Below, piece by piece: positions 43,453 to 52,727 of a DNA stretch of 64,000 nt; within the stretch, counting starts at the first letter, position 1; each line of letters begins with the position of its first letter. The DNA comes from Cyclobacteriaceae bacterium (lineage in GTDB: Bacteria; Bacteroidota; Bacteroidia; Cytophagales; Cyclobacteriaceae), in contig JAHBUC010000001.1 in assembly GCA_019638275.1 (NCBI GenBank), forward strand, positions 62,001-126,000. Direction: 5' to 3'. The position numbers and the translations under genes were made by a program. The notes under the pieces are model-generated. The model had not been told where the DNA came from. It saw only the letters and a list, made by a program, of their open reading frames with translations, and made no database searches.

Positions 43453-44723
43453 TGATTTTTCAGGCAAACCAACCGTTGGCGGAGCGCATGCGGCCATCCA
43501 CATTAGATGACCTGGTGGGACAAGAGCACCTGGTTGGTGCCGGAGGTATTCTTCGTAAAGCGGTGCAGTTAGGAAATATTCCCTCTATGATTTTGTGGGG
43601 CCCTCCCGGTGTAGGCAAAACAACCATCGCCAACATTATCGCGCATGAAGTGAAAAAACCTTTTTACACGTTAAGTGCTGTTAGTGCCGGAGTGAAAGAT
43701 GTACGCGAAGTGATTGAGAAAGCAAGGTTATCCGGCAAGTCGATTTTGTTTATCGATGAAATTCACCGATTTAATAAATCTCAACAAGACGCCTTACTTG
43801 GGGCTGTAGAAAAAGGAACCATCACGTTGATCGGTGCCACTACGGAAAATCCTTCCTTTGAAGTAAACTCCGCGCTGCTTTCACGATGCCAGGTATACAC
43901 ACTGAAAGCATTGGATGAAAAAGATTTGCTTCGGTTAGTGCGGCACGCTTTAACCCACGATGTTCAATTGAAGCAACGTGATGTTCTCGTGAAAGAACAC
44001 ATTGCTCTTTTCCAACTTTCCGGTGGCGATGCCCGCAAAGTGTTGAACCTGCTGGAGTTGGTGGTTGATTCAGAACCTTCCGGAAAGGTGGTGATCACCG
44101 ATGCCATGGTTACCAACGTAGCACAACAGAAAATTGCCATCTATGATAAGAGTGGCGAGCAGCATTACGACATTATTTCAGCTTTTATAAAATCCATCCG
44201 CGGCAGCGACCCGAATGCAGCCATCTATTACCTTGCCCGAATGGTTGAAGGTGGAGAAGATGTGAAGTTTATTGCGCGTAGAATGGTGATACTGGCATCT
44301 GAAGATATTGGCAATGCCAACCCGACCGCATTGGTGATGGCCACCAATACGTTTCAGGCGGTGAACGTGATCGGTTATCCCGAAGCGCGGATTATTCTGG
44401 CGCAGTGTGCCGTTTATCTGGCCAGTTCACCAAAAAGCAACGCCAGCTACATGGCCATAGAAGAAGCATTGCAGATGGTGCGCGAAACCGGAGATTTGCC
44501 TGTGCCGTTAGCGGTAAGAAATGCTCCGACCAAACTGATGAAGGAGTTGGGCTATGGAAAGGGTTACCAGTATGCGCATAGCTATGAAGGCAGTTTTGTG
44601 AACATGGAATTTTTGCCGGACAGAATAAAGGGTACAAAGTTTTACGAACCGGGCAACAATGCACGCGAAGAGGAGTTAAGAAAATATTTACGCGCGTTGT
44701 GGAAAGAAAAGTATGGGTATTGA
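43452..44723 (+). CDS. rarA: Replication-associated recombination ATPase RarA (MgsA)
   Basis: A 423-residue AAA+ protein of the clamp-loader/RuvB-like group acting at stalled forks. N-terminal QPLAERMRPSTLDDLVGQEH, Walker A GPPGVGKTT (50-58), Walker B LFIDEIHRFNKSQQDALL, sensor GATTENPSFEVNSALLSRC, and the C-terminal domain with GSDPNAAIYYLARMVEGGED and ASEDIGNANPTAL. All parts are intact. Translationally coupled to the DUF3667 gene and followed after 13 bases by a VWA-like gene. Confidence 0.96.
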   Translation: MIFQANQPLAERMRPSTLDDLVGQEHLVGAGGILRKAVQLGNIPSMILWGPPGVGKTTIANIIAHEVKKPFYTLSAVSAGVKDVREVIEKARLSGKSILFIDEIHRFNKSQQDALLGAVEKGTITLIGATTENPSFEVNSALLSRCQVYTLKALDEKDLLRLVRHALTHDVQLKQRDVLVKEHIALFQLSGGDARKVLNLLELVVDSEPSGKVVITDAMVTNVAQQKIAIYDKSGEQHYDIISAFIKSIRGSDPNAAIYYLARMVEGGEDVKFIARRMVILASEDIGNANPTALVMATNTFQAVNVIGYPEARIILAQCAVYLASSPKSNASYMAIEEALQMVRETGDLPVPLAVRNAPTKLMKELGYGKGYQYAHSYEGSFVNMEFLPDRIKGTKFYEPGNNAREEELRKYLRALWKEKYGY

Positions 44724-44736
44724 ATAGCAGAAGCGA

Positions 44737-46809
44737 ATGAAGCACTTGATTTTTGAATCGTCTCCGGGGTTTGTCTTGCTGTGCATCCTAGCGGGTGTTG
44801 GCTATGCGTGGTTGTTGTATACGAGCAAACACCCGTGGAGTGTAGCGTTAAACCGTGCTTTGTTTGCGGTGCGTGCGCTGGTGGTTTTTTTGCTCACTTT
44901 TTTTCTATTGGGTCCCATTATCCGCTATGCACAAAACACCTACGAGAAACCGGTGTTCGTTTTGTTGCAGGATAATTCCTTATCCATAAAGGAGTCAATA
45001 GATTCTGTTGTTCGCAACCAACTGGAAGCTCAGGTTACTGAATTGTATTCCGCACTAACGGATAATGGCTACGAAGCCATAACCATGAATTTATCGGGTG
45101 AAGGATTTGATAGATCCTTCAGTGCGGCTTCAACCAATGTGCATGAAGCGTTGCGCACCATCACCAACCGGTACGAAGGCCGGAATGTGGCTGGTGCATT
45201 GTTTGTATCTGATGGAATTTACAATACCGGATTGTCGCCTGCATATGGTAATTATAGTTTTCCGGTGCACACCATTGGTGTGGGTGACACCACTCCACGA
45301 GCCGACCTGATGATTAAAAATGTTATTTATAATAAGGTGGCTTATCAGGGAAATAAATTCCCTCTTCGGGTTGAGGTGGCGGTGAAAGGATTTCCTGCTG
45401 AGGACGTACTGGTTTCATTGCGTTATAAAAATGCGGTAGTCGATCGGCAGACCAAGCGCCTGACAGGTGATGGTTTATTGGTGTTTGATTTTCAGCCGGA
45501 AGCATCTGAACAAGGCATTCAACGGTGGGATGTTCAGGTGGAGACCAAGCCACAGGAACGAAATGTGAAAAACAACCGGGCTTCGGTTTTTATTGAAGTA
45601 GTGGAGGGAAGAAAGAAAATTTTATTGGTGGCCGCTGCACCCCATCCCGACATCAAAGCCTTACGCTCGGTGATCGAACAAAATTCAAATCTTGAATTTC
45701 TGTTGCACATACCTGGAATTGAAGAAACCGCTCCGGCAAATCTGCAACCGGAAAATATTGACCTGGCCATTTTTCATCAAGCTCCGGATCAACGTGGCCG
45801 CACGCGAGATGTGTTTCAACGTTTTGCGCGAAGTCGCACTTCGTTGTTTTTGGTGGTTGGCCCCACAACTGACCTCAACCAGGTGGCGCAGCAGCAATTA
45901 CCGCTGGTGTTTGAGCAACCGCCCCGACAATTTGACGAAGTAACGCCATCGCCCAATCCGGCATTTGCAAACTTTACACTCTCTGCGGAAGTCAACACGG
46001 CATTTGCCGGTTACCCTCCGGTTCAGGTGCATTTCGGGAAATTGGTCCTGCCACCAACGATTACGCCATTGCTCTTTCAACGCGTTGGAAACCTGGCAAC
46101 GGAAAAGCCGCTGCTCTATATTTTAAATGAGGATCGCAAAACAGCCATCATGTTGGGTGAGGGAATGTGGCGCTGGCGACTGCATGAATTTTCGCGAACA
46201 GAGAAAACAGAAGCCTTTGATGAATTGATTGGAAAACTTGTACAGTTTTTAAGCACTACCGATGATAAGCGTAAGTTCAGAAGCTACACCACGCAACAAC
46301 AATTTGCCGATACAGAACCGGTAGTGTTTGAAAGCCAGGTATACAATGATATTTACGAACCGGTTTACGGAAACACGGTAAATTTGGAGTTGACGGATGA
46401 ACAGGGTAAACGCACGCAATACAGTTATATACTAAGTCCAGGGAACAGCCGCTATGCCATCAACGGCTTGCGCGAGGGTGTATACCGATACCGTTCATCC
46501 ACTACGTTGGATGGAAAGACGGAAGAAATTCGCGGCCAGTTTTTGGTTTTTGAGCAACAAATTGAGTTACAAAACCTCACAGCGGATTTTGATTTACTTC
46601 GGAAACTGTCACAATCCAGCGGAGGCATGTTTCATACTTTGGCGCAGTGGAATGAAGCGCAACAGAAACTTATGCAAGCAGAAGCACGAAGTGTTATCCG
46701 CAGTGAAGAGCGTTACGATTCGCTCATCAACCTGAAATGGATTTTCTTCGTGCTGCTGTTGCTGATTGGTGCTGAATGGTTTTTGAGAAAGTATTTTGGT
46801 GGGTATTAG
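44737..46809 (+). CDS. Membrane protein with VWA-like domain
   Basis: A 690-residue protein. Two N-terminal membrane helices (about 8-24 and 38-60), then a VWA-like domain with a MIDAS-type DNSLSIKES (DxSxS) near residue 82 and ALFVSDGIYNTGLS near 155, a long extracytoplasmic beta-rich region (residues about 200-640), and a C-terminal membrane helix (WIFFVLLLLIGAEWFLRKYF). The layout resembles Bacteroidota BatA-like or DUF58-partner proteins, though it is far from the MoxR cluster. Function unknown; may handle envelope assembly or sensing. Confidence 0.75.
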   Translation: MKHLIFESSPGFVLLCILAGVGYAWLLYTSKHPWSVALNRALFAVRALVVFLLTFFLLGPIIRYAQNTYEKPVFVLLQDNSLSIKESIDSVVRNQLEAQVTELYSALTDNGYEAITMNLSGEGFDRSFSAASTNVHEALRTITNRYEGRNVAGALFVSDGIYNTGLSPAYGNYSFPVHTIGVGDTTPRADLMIKNVIYNKVAYQGNKFPLRVEVAVKGFPAEDVLVSLRYKNAVVDRQTKRLTGDGLLVFDFQPEASEQGIQRWDVQVETKPQERNVKNNRASVFIEVVEGRKKILLVAAAPHPDIKALRSVIEQNSNLEFLLHIPGIEETAPANLQPENIDLAIFHQAPDQRGRTRDVFQRFARSRTSLFLVVGPTTDLNQVAQQQLPLVFEQPPRQFDEVTPSPNPAFANFTLSAEVNTAFAGYPPVQVHFGKLVLPPTITPLLFQRVGNLATEKPLLYILNEDRKTAIMLGEGMWRWRLHEFSRTEKTEAFDELIGKLVQFLSTTDDKRKFRSYTTQQQFADTEPVVFESQVYNDIYEPVYGNTVNLELTDEQGKRTQYSYILSPGNSRYAINGLREGVYRYRSSTTLDGKTEEIRGQFLVFEQQIELQNLTADFDLLRKLSQSSGGMFHTLAQWNEAQQKLMQAEARSVIRSEERYDSLINLKWIFFVLLLLIGAEWFLRKYFGGY

Positions 46810-46823
46810 AAACTTTCTCCACT

Positions 46824-46848
46824 ATCATGGCGGCCTTCATGCCGTGAT
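46824..46848. terminator. Weak hairpin between convergent genes
   Basis: ATCATGGC and GCCGTGAT can pair (eight positions, one G-T) around a nine-base loop in the 46-base gap between the VWA gene and the convergent hydrolase gene. There is no strong T-run, so a terminator role is tentative. Confidence 0.35.
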
Positions 46849-46855
46849 CTCGTTC

Positions 46856-47986
46856 TTATTTATTTCCTTTTCGAATTATGTTATTGCTGTTTTTCACAAC
46901 CAGAATTTCCTTAAGGTTTTTAGGATTGGCATAGGGCAAACCGGATTTAGCTGAACCGGTTGTTATAAAAGAGTTGATATCCTCTGCAACGTGTATGGGC
47001 GCTCCCCACTGGAGGTTATGCCCCAACTCATTTTCCTGCAGTCCCGATTCCGGCAACGGTTCTATTCCATAGGTTTTAAACGAATAAGTAATGTTGTTTC
47101 TCTTCACAGCTTCATCCAGCGATTCTCTTAACAAGATTTGCTGCGATTCAGGACAGGCATTATCCTGTGTGGCCCACAACACCAAAGCCGGAACGTTAAG
47201 ATTTTTAAGCGCCTCACGGTTATCCACTTTCGCTAATGCTTTGATGGCGCCAATCCAGGTTCCCAGTTTCAGTTGCATGGCATCGGCATAGATGACATTG
47301 ACCAACTCATCTTTTGCTGTGGGATCAACAGTCCACTCGGTTTTAATCCATTCAGTTAAGCTGGGCTTCATGTCGATTGGTTTTAAGTTATAGGCATCTG
47401 TTGGCCATCGGAAATGTCCCCCTTTTTCAAGTTCACTGCGCCAAAGGTTTTCGAGAATACCTCCGATCAAAAAATCGTTGATAAACGGCATTTCTGTTCC
47501 GTTGATGAAAGATCCGATCAACACAATTCCCTTTAGTCGTTCGGGGTATTGTAAGGCTAATTCCTGCGTATGGATGCTCCCCATGGAATGACCCACAATG
47601 AAAGCTCTCGAAATATTTTTCTTATCCATGAATGCAATCACATCCTTTGCAAAGTCTGCGGGAGTAAAGCAGAACTCTGGCGATTGCGCACAGCGGTCTT
47701 CAGCAGGCATGGACGACTCGCCATGCCCCCGCTGATCAAGCGCATAAATTTTTAAAGTGGGATTAAGCGCATTGAGATGTTGAATAGTGGCTTCGAATGA
47801 TCGCTTTGTATCGGTATAGCCGTGAAGCAGAATCACAGTTTCGCCACCTGCTTTTCCAATTTCATTGTAAGTCATGTTAATGCCGGTGGATATTGCAATG
47901 CTTTTTTTGAGTATACCAGCGTCTTGATTTATTTGCGCTGAAACAAAGTAATTTATCAATAAAAGTAAAGAGAATATTTTTTTCAT
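46856..47986 (-). CDS. Secreted alpha/beta hydrolase
   Basis: A 376-residue protein with an N-terminal signal peptide (KIFSLLLLINYFVSAQ). Alpha/beta hydrolase signature: VILLHGYTDTKRSF (51-64), LDQRGHGESS, nucleophile Ser134 in VGHSMGSIHTQ, WATQDNACPESQ with the acid, and a late His in ENELGHNLQW. It probably cleaves an ester in the periplasm or outside the cell; the substrate is not known. It is last in a row with the SRPBCC and TPR genes, 21 bases after the former. Confidence 0.85.
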   Translation of the reverse strand: MKKIFSLLLLINYFVSAQINQDAGILKKSIAISTGINMTYNEIGKAGGETVILLHGYTDTKRSFEATIQHLNALNPTLKIYALDQRGHGESSMPAEDRCAQSPEFCFTPADFAKDVIAFMDKKNISRAFIVGHSMGSIHTQELALQYPERLKGIVLIGSFINGTEMPFINDFLIGGILENLWRSELEKGGHFRWPTDAYNLKPIDMKPSLTEWIKTEWTVDPTAKDELVNVIYADAMQLKLGTWIGAIKALAKVDNREALKNLNVPALVLWATQDNACPESQQILLRESLDEAVKRNNITYSFKTYGIEPLPESGLQENELGHNLQWGAPIHVAEDINSFITTGSAKSGLPYANPKNLKEILVVKNSNNIIRKGNK

Positions 47987-48007
47987 GAGAGGTTACTTAT
48001 TAAGGGG

Positions 48008-48496
48008 TTACATAATGTTTTTCAAAAGCTTTTCACCCGTTTTCAAATAGTGATTGATTGCCTTCTCCCACCACATCATCGATCTTTTGAATTCGTTTTC
48101 CAGTTCTGTCTGAATAAACAGGTTTTGCGCCTCGCTTAAACCGGTGTATTCATAGGCAATGCTGGCTTCCGTAGCATCCTGACTAATGGCTTGTAAAGCA
48201 ATGTTGATTTTCACTACCGATTCACCGGGTGTTACCCGCACAAATTCAACGCAATAATTTATTGGGTCATGCTGTGTAACGTACCAGGTTGTTTCTTGCT
48301 TTCCATGATGAGGTGTGGTGAATACACAACCTTGCTCAATCAACCCGGAGGTTGAATGAACAAGTGTGCATTGCCAACCATCAAGCCAATCCAACTCGCG
48401 TACGGGGCATAACAGGGGAAATACATCTTGTATATTTCCCGTGTTGAGTTGCCGGTAGGTTAACGTTTTGCGAACATTCATTGAGATTATTTGCAT
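48008..48496 (-). CDS. SRPBCC-family ligand-binding protein
   Basis: A 162-residue protein with the START/SRPBCC-like order: LNTGNIQDVFPLLCPVRELD near the N-terminus, GCVFTTPHHGKQETTWYVTQ strands, and a long C-terminal helix (EFKRSMMWWEKAINHYLKTG). Members bind hydrophobic ligands. The start could be residue 1, overlapping the TPR gene stop by ten bases, or the Met at residue 6; both give coupling. It lies between the TPR and hydrolase genes. Confidence 0.75.
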   Translation of the reverse strand: MQIISMNVRKTLTYRQLNTGNIQDVFPLLCPVRELDWLDGWQCTLVHSTSGLIEQGCVFTTPHHGKQETTWYVTQHDPINYCVEFVRVTPGESVVKINIALQAISQDATEASIAYEYTGLSEAQNLFIQTELENEFKRSMMWWEKAINHYLKTGEKLLKNIM

Positions 48497-50235
48497 AAGA
48501 TCCCGGCAAGGTAAACAAGGTTGTTCGGTGTGGTTTCGTCAACGCGGATCACCAGGTTGGGACGGTTGGCTTCATCAATACGTGCGTACTTCAGGGTTGA
48601 GTCGGCACGTTTCCAGGCTTTTTCAAATTCCTTTTTTACTGCTTCGGCCTCTTCGGTCCGTTGCTGCATCAGCAAACTGTGGTACAGACCATTCAAGGCA
48701 AAACCATTCTTCACCCAGTACGATAAGTCTTCACGAAAAACTGCTTCCGCTTCTTTGGGTTTATTGATGTTCAGGTACAAGTCGCCCAGAAAATGACGCA
48801 CGGAAAAAAACCAATCGGGTGGTTCGTTGTAGTTCAACTGATCTTCGAGTTTAATGGCCAACTCATAATGCTCAATTGCTTTTTCCGGATTCCCACTTAG
48901 GCGTAGAATTTCAGCTTCGAGTACGTGAATGGCAATGTTGGCGATGTCGGCAGTGGTGTTGACTTCCCAGATCATCATTGTTTTCACTGCATCAGTTTCA
49001 GCAAGACTTTTCAGGGAATCCAACTCCGTACGTGCCTTGTTGATGTTGGCCGTGTTAGCCAGGGCCATTCCGCGGGCATAATGCCAGATGGCGCGTGGAT
49101 AGTATAAGTCTTCATCGGGTTGTGGCAAAGCCAGTATCTTTTCCCACTGCGAAAACTTTACCAGCACATTGTACGGAATGGTGATGTAGTGCTGCGTGGT
49201 TTCAAATCCTTCTTGCCTCAGGTAGTTGCGATCAATGATATCGGCTGTCTTGAACGCGGCTTCCAGCGAACGCCCTCCGCGACCTTCCAATGCTGCGGTG
49301 GCGGCAAGAAAATGCCAGTTATGTGGATAATAAATTTGCGGATACACACCTTCTACCAGGCACTGCGCAATGTAGGCGCTGTCAACCCGCACGGCTTCTT
49401 CATTTGCCATTGATCCTTCATAATAATCCCCGGTGTTGATGTAGATGTGAGAAGGCATGTGTACCAAATGACCGGCACCCGGCACCAACGTCTTCAACCG
49501 ACCGGCTGCAGCCAATGCTTTCTCCACATCTGGTGCAGCTTCCGTGGCGTGAATGTATAAGTGATTCGCCAACGGATTTTTTGAATTCAATTTCATCGCA
49601 TGCTCCAACAACGATACAATCTCGGGTGTCCATGGTTTCGGTTGCCCACCCTTTCGGGTATACAAATCCCAGGCGTGGAGGTTCATGATCGATTCCGCAA
49701 ACAAGGTTACTACAAAGTCATCATCTGAGAATTGTTGATAGACTTTTCGCATGGCCGATTCATACGCTTCTCCATTGGCTTCACTGTTCAACGGAAACTT
49801 CACCGCCAGTGCTTCAATTAGCGCACGTTCCCACGCGGTAGCCTCCTTACTGTATTGGAGTGCATGTTCAACAGCGCGTTGTATTTCTTGTGTGTCACCC
49901 TGATTGCTGGTGTTGTAATTCGGACCCAGCACATACGCCAATCCCCAATAAGCCATGGCACAGGTGCTGTCAAGCCTGATGGCTTCGCGGAACGACCGCG
50001 CGGCCTCGCCATGGTTAAACGCATTGGCCATAATAATACCTTGGGTAACAAAACGGCCGGCATACTCCGATTTCGTGGTAACCTTTACGTCATATTCACC
50101 CATGTTATTGAGCAGGGGAGCTTTAAACGATTCGCGGATGGCTTGTTGCGTACACGATTTCATGGTAAGCAGAAAGGCTACCATTCCCACCATCACGCCC
50201 ACAAACACTAAATTGATTTTGGTCGATTTTTTCAT
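48487..50235 (-). CDS. Envelope TPR-repeat protein
   Basis: A 582-residue protein with an N-terminal hydrophobic segment (INLVFVGVMVGMVAFLLTM) followed by a Cys (KSCTQQ), so a lipoprotein or membrane anchor, and many helical TPR-like repeats: DSTCAMAYWGLAYVLGPNY, NPLANHLYIHATEAAPD, PEKAIEHYELAIKLEDQLNY, KEAEAVFREDLSYWVKNGF. Proteins of this layout are widespread and of unknown role; the HATEAAPD segment is typical. It heads an operon with the SRPBCC and hydrolase genes. Its leader contains a pair of direct repeats (50322-50340). Confidence 0.75.
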   Translation of the reverse strand: MKKSTKINLVFVGVMVGMVAFLLTMKSCTQQAIRESFKAPLLNNMGEYDVKVTTKSEYAGRFVTQGIIMANAFNHGEAARSFREAIRLDSTCAMAYWGLAYVLGPNYNTSNQGDTQEIQRAVEHALQYSKEATAWERALIEALAVKFPLNSEANGEAYESAMRKVYQQFSDDDFVVTLFAESIMNLHAWDLYTRKGGQPKPWTPEIVSLLEHAMKLNSKNPLANHLYIHATEAAPDVEKALAAAGRLKTLVPGAGHLVHMPSHIYINTGDYYEGSMANEEAVRVDSAYIAQCLVEGVYPQIYYPHNWHFLAATAALEGRGGRSLEAAFKTADIIDRNYLRQEGFETTQHYITIPYNVLVKFSQWEKILALPQPDEDLYYPRAIWHYARGMALANTANINKARTELDSLKSLAETDAVKTMMIWEVNTTADIANIAIHVLEAEILRLSGNPEKAIEHYELAIKLEDQLNYNEPPDWFFSVRHFLGDLYLNINKPKEAEAVFREDLSYWVKNGFALNGLYHSLLMQQRTEEAEAVKKEFEKAWKRADSTLKYARIDEANRPNLVIRVDETTPNNLVYLAGILCK

Positions 50236-50321
50236 TCGTTCTCTTTATTCTTTGTTCAACCCAAGTTACGCACGATCAAGAATAGGGTTGATGAAAGACG
50301 TTAACAAAACGTAACGAGGGA

Positions 50322-50340
50322 GTAGACAAATGGTAGACAA
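50322..50340. promoter_or_regulatory. Direct repeat, possible operator of the TPR operon
   Basis: GTAGACAA occurs at 50322-50329 and 50333-50340, 11 bases apart (one helical turn), in the 113-base gap between the TPR-HTH regulator gene and the TPR gene. On the transcribed strand it reads TTGTCTAC twice. It could bind a dimeric regulator, perhaps the neighbouring one. Confidence 0.35.
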
Positions 50341-50348
50341 CCGCGTTT

Positions 50349-52055
50349 TTACCGCAATTGAGTGAACCGGAGCACGAATTCGTCCAGTCCCTGCTCCTGT
50401 TCTAACCCAAATTTTTTGCGCAACCGGTAGCGGGCGGTCTTCACACTGTCGGGTGAGATGCCCATTAGGGATGCCATTTCCTTGGCCGACAGGTTGAGGC
50501 AGATGAGAGCACACAACCGTAACTCAGCCGGGGTGAGGTCGGGGTAGCGGTTTAGCAGGTTGCCAAAAAAGTTGTGGTGTACATTTTCAAACGTGCGTTT
50601 AAAGTCATCCCAGTCGCGGTCAATGCTGGTGTTTTGTTGCACCAGGTTGAGCAGGGTATTCAACTCTGTTTGAGGTTGATGTGAAGTGTTCTTCAGCGAA
50701 ATGATTTTTTCCTTCAGTTCCTCAATCAGCTCATTCTTGCGGATGAAGTTCACCGTATATGCAGTAAGCTCCTTGTTTTTAAACTCCAGTGCGTGCTGCA
50801 GTTCAATTTCTTTGAGGCGAGCATTTTCCAGCTCCTTCTCGGCCAACGCATGGTTTCTTTCCAGCAATTCCTGATTCTTTTTATACCGATACCGCTGATT
50901 ACGCAACACGATGTAAACCAGAATGAGCACGAGAATCGTACCCGAGATCAGGGAAATTTTAATCAGCTTGTCGAAACGGGTTTGCTGTTGCAACAATTGA
51001 ATTTCTTTTTCTTTCAGTTTGATGGCTTGTTGTTGCTCAGCCATCTGGTGTTCCAGTTCCAGGTTAGCCAACTGTGCGGCTTTCTCTTCGCTGAAGATGC
51101 TGTCTTTGATGGCTTCAAATTTTTCGGCATAGGTAAAGGCGCGTGTGTAATCGTTACGAAGGGCATATACATCCTTGTAATCGTTGTAGATGTCGCGCAG
51201 CCATTTTTTGTATTGATGTTCCTGTGCCAGGGGCAATGCACGATCAAGAAAGGATTTTGCTTTCACCAGGTTTCCTTGCCGGATGTACACACTGGCCAGG
51301 TTTTCAAGGTTTTTCACTAAATGCTCAAGGTCTTTATTCTCTTCAGCAATGGCCAGTGAACGTTGCAGGTAATCCTCAGCTTCCTTCAGTTCACCTTTAT
51401 CGCGGTAATACAACCCAATGCGGTTGCAGGCTTCCAGAATGCCGAATGAAAAATTATTTCGCGTGTGGATGTCAAGACCATCAAACAAATATTTACCGGC
51501 CTTGTCAAGTTCACCTTTTTCAAGATAAACGGAACCGATTTTATTATACGTAATGCCGATGCGATCATCCCGCCCCAATTTTTCAAACAGTTGATTGGCA
51601 CGAAGAAAGTGTTCCAATGCACGTCCGTAATCTTTCTGATCGGCATACACCAACCCAATGTTCATGGTGGCATTGCCTTCACCTAAGTGGTCGCCCAGGT
51701 TTTTATACAACTCCTGACTTTTAAACAAATGCACCAGTGCATGATAAAACTCTCCCCGCGACCAATACGAAACACCCACTACACGATTCGCCATGGCCAA
51801 CCCGTTTTCATCGTTGAGTTGTGTGGCCAGCCGGTGTGCTTCGCGGCCATAGCGCTCGGATTGTTGCGGATTGATGGTCCAGTATTCAAAGCCGAGTTGG
51901 TTGAGCAGCCGAACGCGAAGGGTGTCTTCCTGTGGATGCTTATTGAGCAATAGGGCAAGGCTGTCAATTTTTTGGTGTGCCTGCGCACTCGCCTGAAATC
52001 CTTCCTGTAGGGAAAGTAGTGTAATGAAGAGTATGGTGAAGTTCCGGGATTTCAT
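50349..52055 (-). CDS. TPR membrane regulator with LuxR-type HTH
   Basis: A 568-residue protein: signal peptide (FTILFITLLSLQEGFQASAQ), six or so TPR repeats over residues 50-300 (for example LGEGNATMNIGLVYADQKDY, RIGLYYRDKGELKEAEDYLQ), a membrane helix near 365-385 (ISLISGTILVLILVYIVL), a long coiled coil with many Glu/Lys, and a C-terminal HTH (LTPAELRLCALICLNLSAKE then MASLMGISPDSVKTARYRLR). The plan is a periplasmic TPR sensor with a cytoplasmic DNA-binding domain. It directly precedes the TPR operon in the same direction and may regulate it. Confidence 0.87.
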   Translation of the reverse strand: MKSRNFTILFITLLSLQEGFQASAQAHQKIDSLALLLNKHPQEDTLRVRLLNQLGFEYWTINPQQSERYGREAHRLATQLNDENGLAMANRVVGVSYWSRGEFYHALVHLFKSQELYKNLGDHLGEGNATMNIGLVYADQKDYGRALEHFLRANQLFEKLGRDDRIGITYNKIGSVYLEKGELDKAGKYLFDGLDIHTRNNFSFGILEACNRIGLYYRDKGELKEAEDYLQRSLAIAEENKDLEHLVKNLENLASVYIRQGNLVKAKSFLDRALPLAQEHQYKKWLRDIYNDYKDVYALRNDYTRAFTYAEKFEAIKDSIFSEEKAAQLANLELEHQMAEQQQAIKLKEKEIQLLQQQTRFDKLIKISLISGTILVLILVYIVLRNQRYRYKKNQELLERNHALAEKELENARLKEIELQHALEFKNKELTAYTVNFIRKNELIEELKEKIISLKNTSHQPQTELNTLLNLVQQNTSIDRDWDDFKRTFENVHHNFFGNLLNRYPDLTPAELRLCALICLNLSAKEMASLMGISPDSVKTARYRLRKKFGLEQEQGLDEFVLRFTQLR

Positions 52056-52160
52056 GGTGCATTGCAGTATACCGGAAAATGGAGCAAAAGGTTTTGTTTA
52101 TTAACTGACCGTATGCAAAGAGGCCACCAAGACTCCAGGGCACAAAGTTTTTAGTCAGCT

Positions 52161-52391
52161 TTAATATTTCTTCTTAATGGCCTCCCAGTTGACTAGATTT
52201 TTGTCGTCTTGGGATTCTTCATACGATAGATAGACTTCTTTCTTTTGTTCTTCGGTCAGGGATTTCTAAATTTGTCCTTCTTGTGCGTGCTCCCTTTGTT
52301 TGAGAAAATCATAAATCGTCCGAAGAAGCTGTTCGTTATCAATCCTGTCTAGAATTTTATGCAGGTCCGTTTTTAACTCAATTGTCCTCAT
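52161..52391 (-). pseudogene. Small addiction-module-like gene with in-frame stop
   Basis: The frame from ATG 52389-52391 gives MRTIELKTDLHKILDRIDNE, then an amber codon (TAG) at 52266-52268, then KSLTEEQKKEVYLSYEESQD and an ending NWEAIKKKY before TAA. Both halves stay in one frame and together resemble small Bacteroidota antitoxin-like proteins of about 75 residues. A TGG (Trp) to TAG change would explain it. The start is one base after the DUF433 gene stop, so the two were an operon. Confidence 0.75.
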
Positions 52392-52392
52392 T

Positions 52393-52617
52393 TTATTTAT
52401 GATTTTTTATCCATCGAGAATTGCTGTCATGAGTGTACACAAAAACAGCTTGAAGTGACACCTTTGTCAATCGAGGAAAATTTTCCAGAATATCGTCCTC
52501 AGACCACCCTTGCGCGAGAAGACCTACGATGTGTTCAACAGAAACCCGTGTACCTTTTATGGTAGGCTTTCCTAACAGCACATCTTTATCGGAAATAATA
52601 TGGTCTTGCCAGTTCAT
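52393..52617 (-). CDS. DUF433 small protein (antitoxin-like)
   Basis: A 74-residue protein with the DUF433 pattern: ISDKDVLLGKPTIKGTRVSV, VGLLAQGWSEDDILENFPRL and TKVSLQAVFVYTHDS. DUF433 proteins are winged-helix-like and often paired with a PIN-like toxin (DUF5615). No such toxin is present here; the partner downstream is the interrupted small gene. Likely a leftover or stand-alone antitoxin-like gene. Confidence 0.82.
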   Translation of the reverse strand: MNWQDHIISDKDVLLGKPTIKGTRVSVEHIVGLLAQGWSEDDILENFPRLTKVSLQAVFVYTHDSNSRWIKNHK

Positions 52618-52700
52618 AGTTTAAAGTTACGATTTTTCTATCACTTTAGTTCGTTATAAAACAGCGTGTTAAAATGAATGAGTTGCGTGTATGGTCACAA

Positions 52701-52724
52701 AAAAAGCGGGTTGCCCCGCTTTTT
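52701..52724. terminator. Terminator of clpC
   Basis: AAAAAGCGGG (52701-52710) and CCCGCTTTTT (52715-52724) pair across loop TTGC. On the minus strand the hairpin runs into a T-run; it lies three bases after the clpC stop. The A-rich opposite flank makes it work in both directions. Confidence 0.85.
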
Positions 52725-52727
52725 AAC

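Noticed and set aside
52115..52147. CACCAAGAC / GGCACAAAG phrases like a dispersed repeat
   Set aside because: Resemblance to the 27032-27071 repeat is weak and there is no symmetry; not enough to call.
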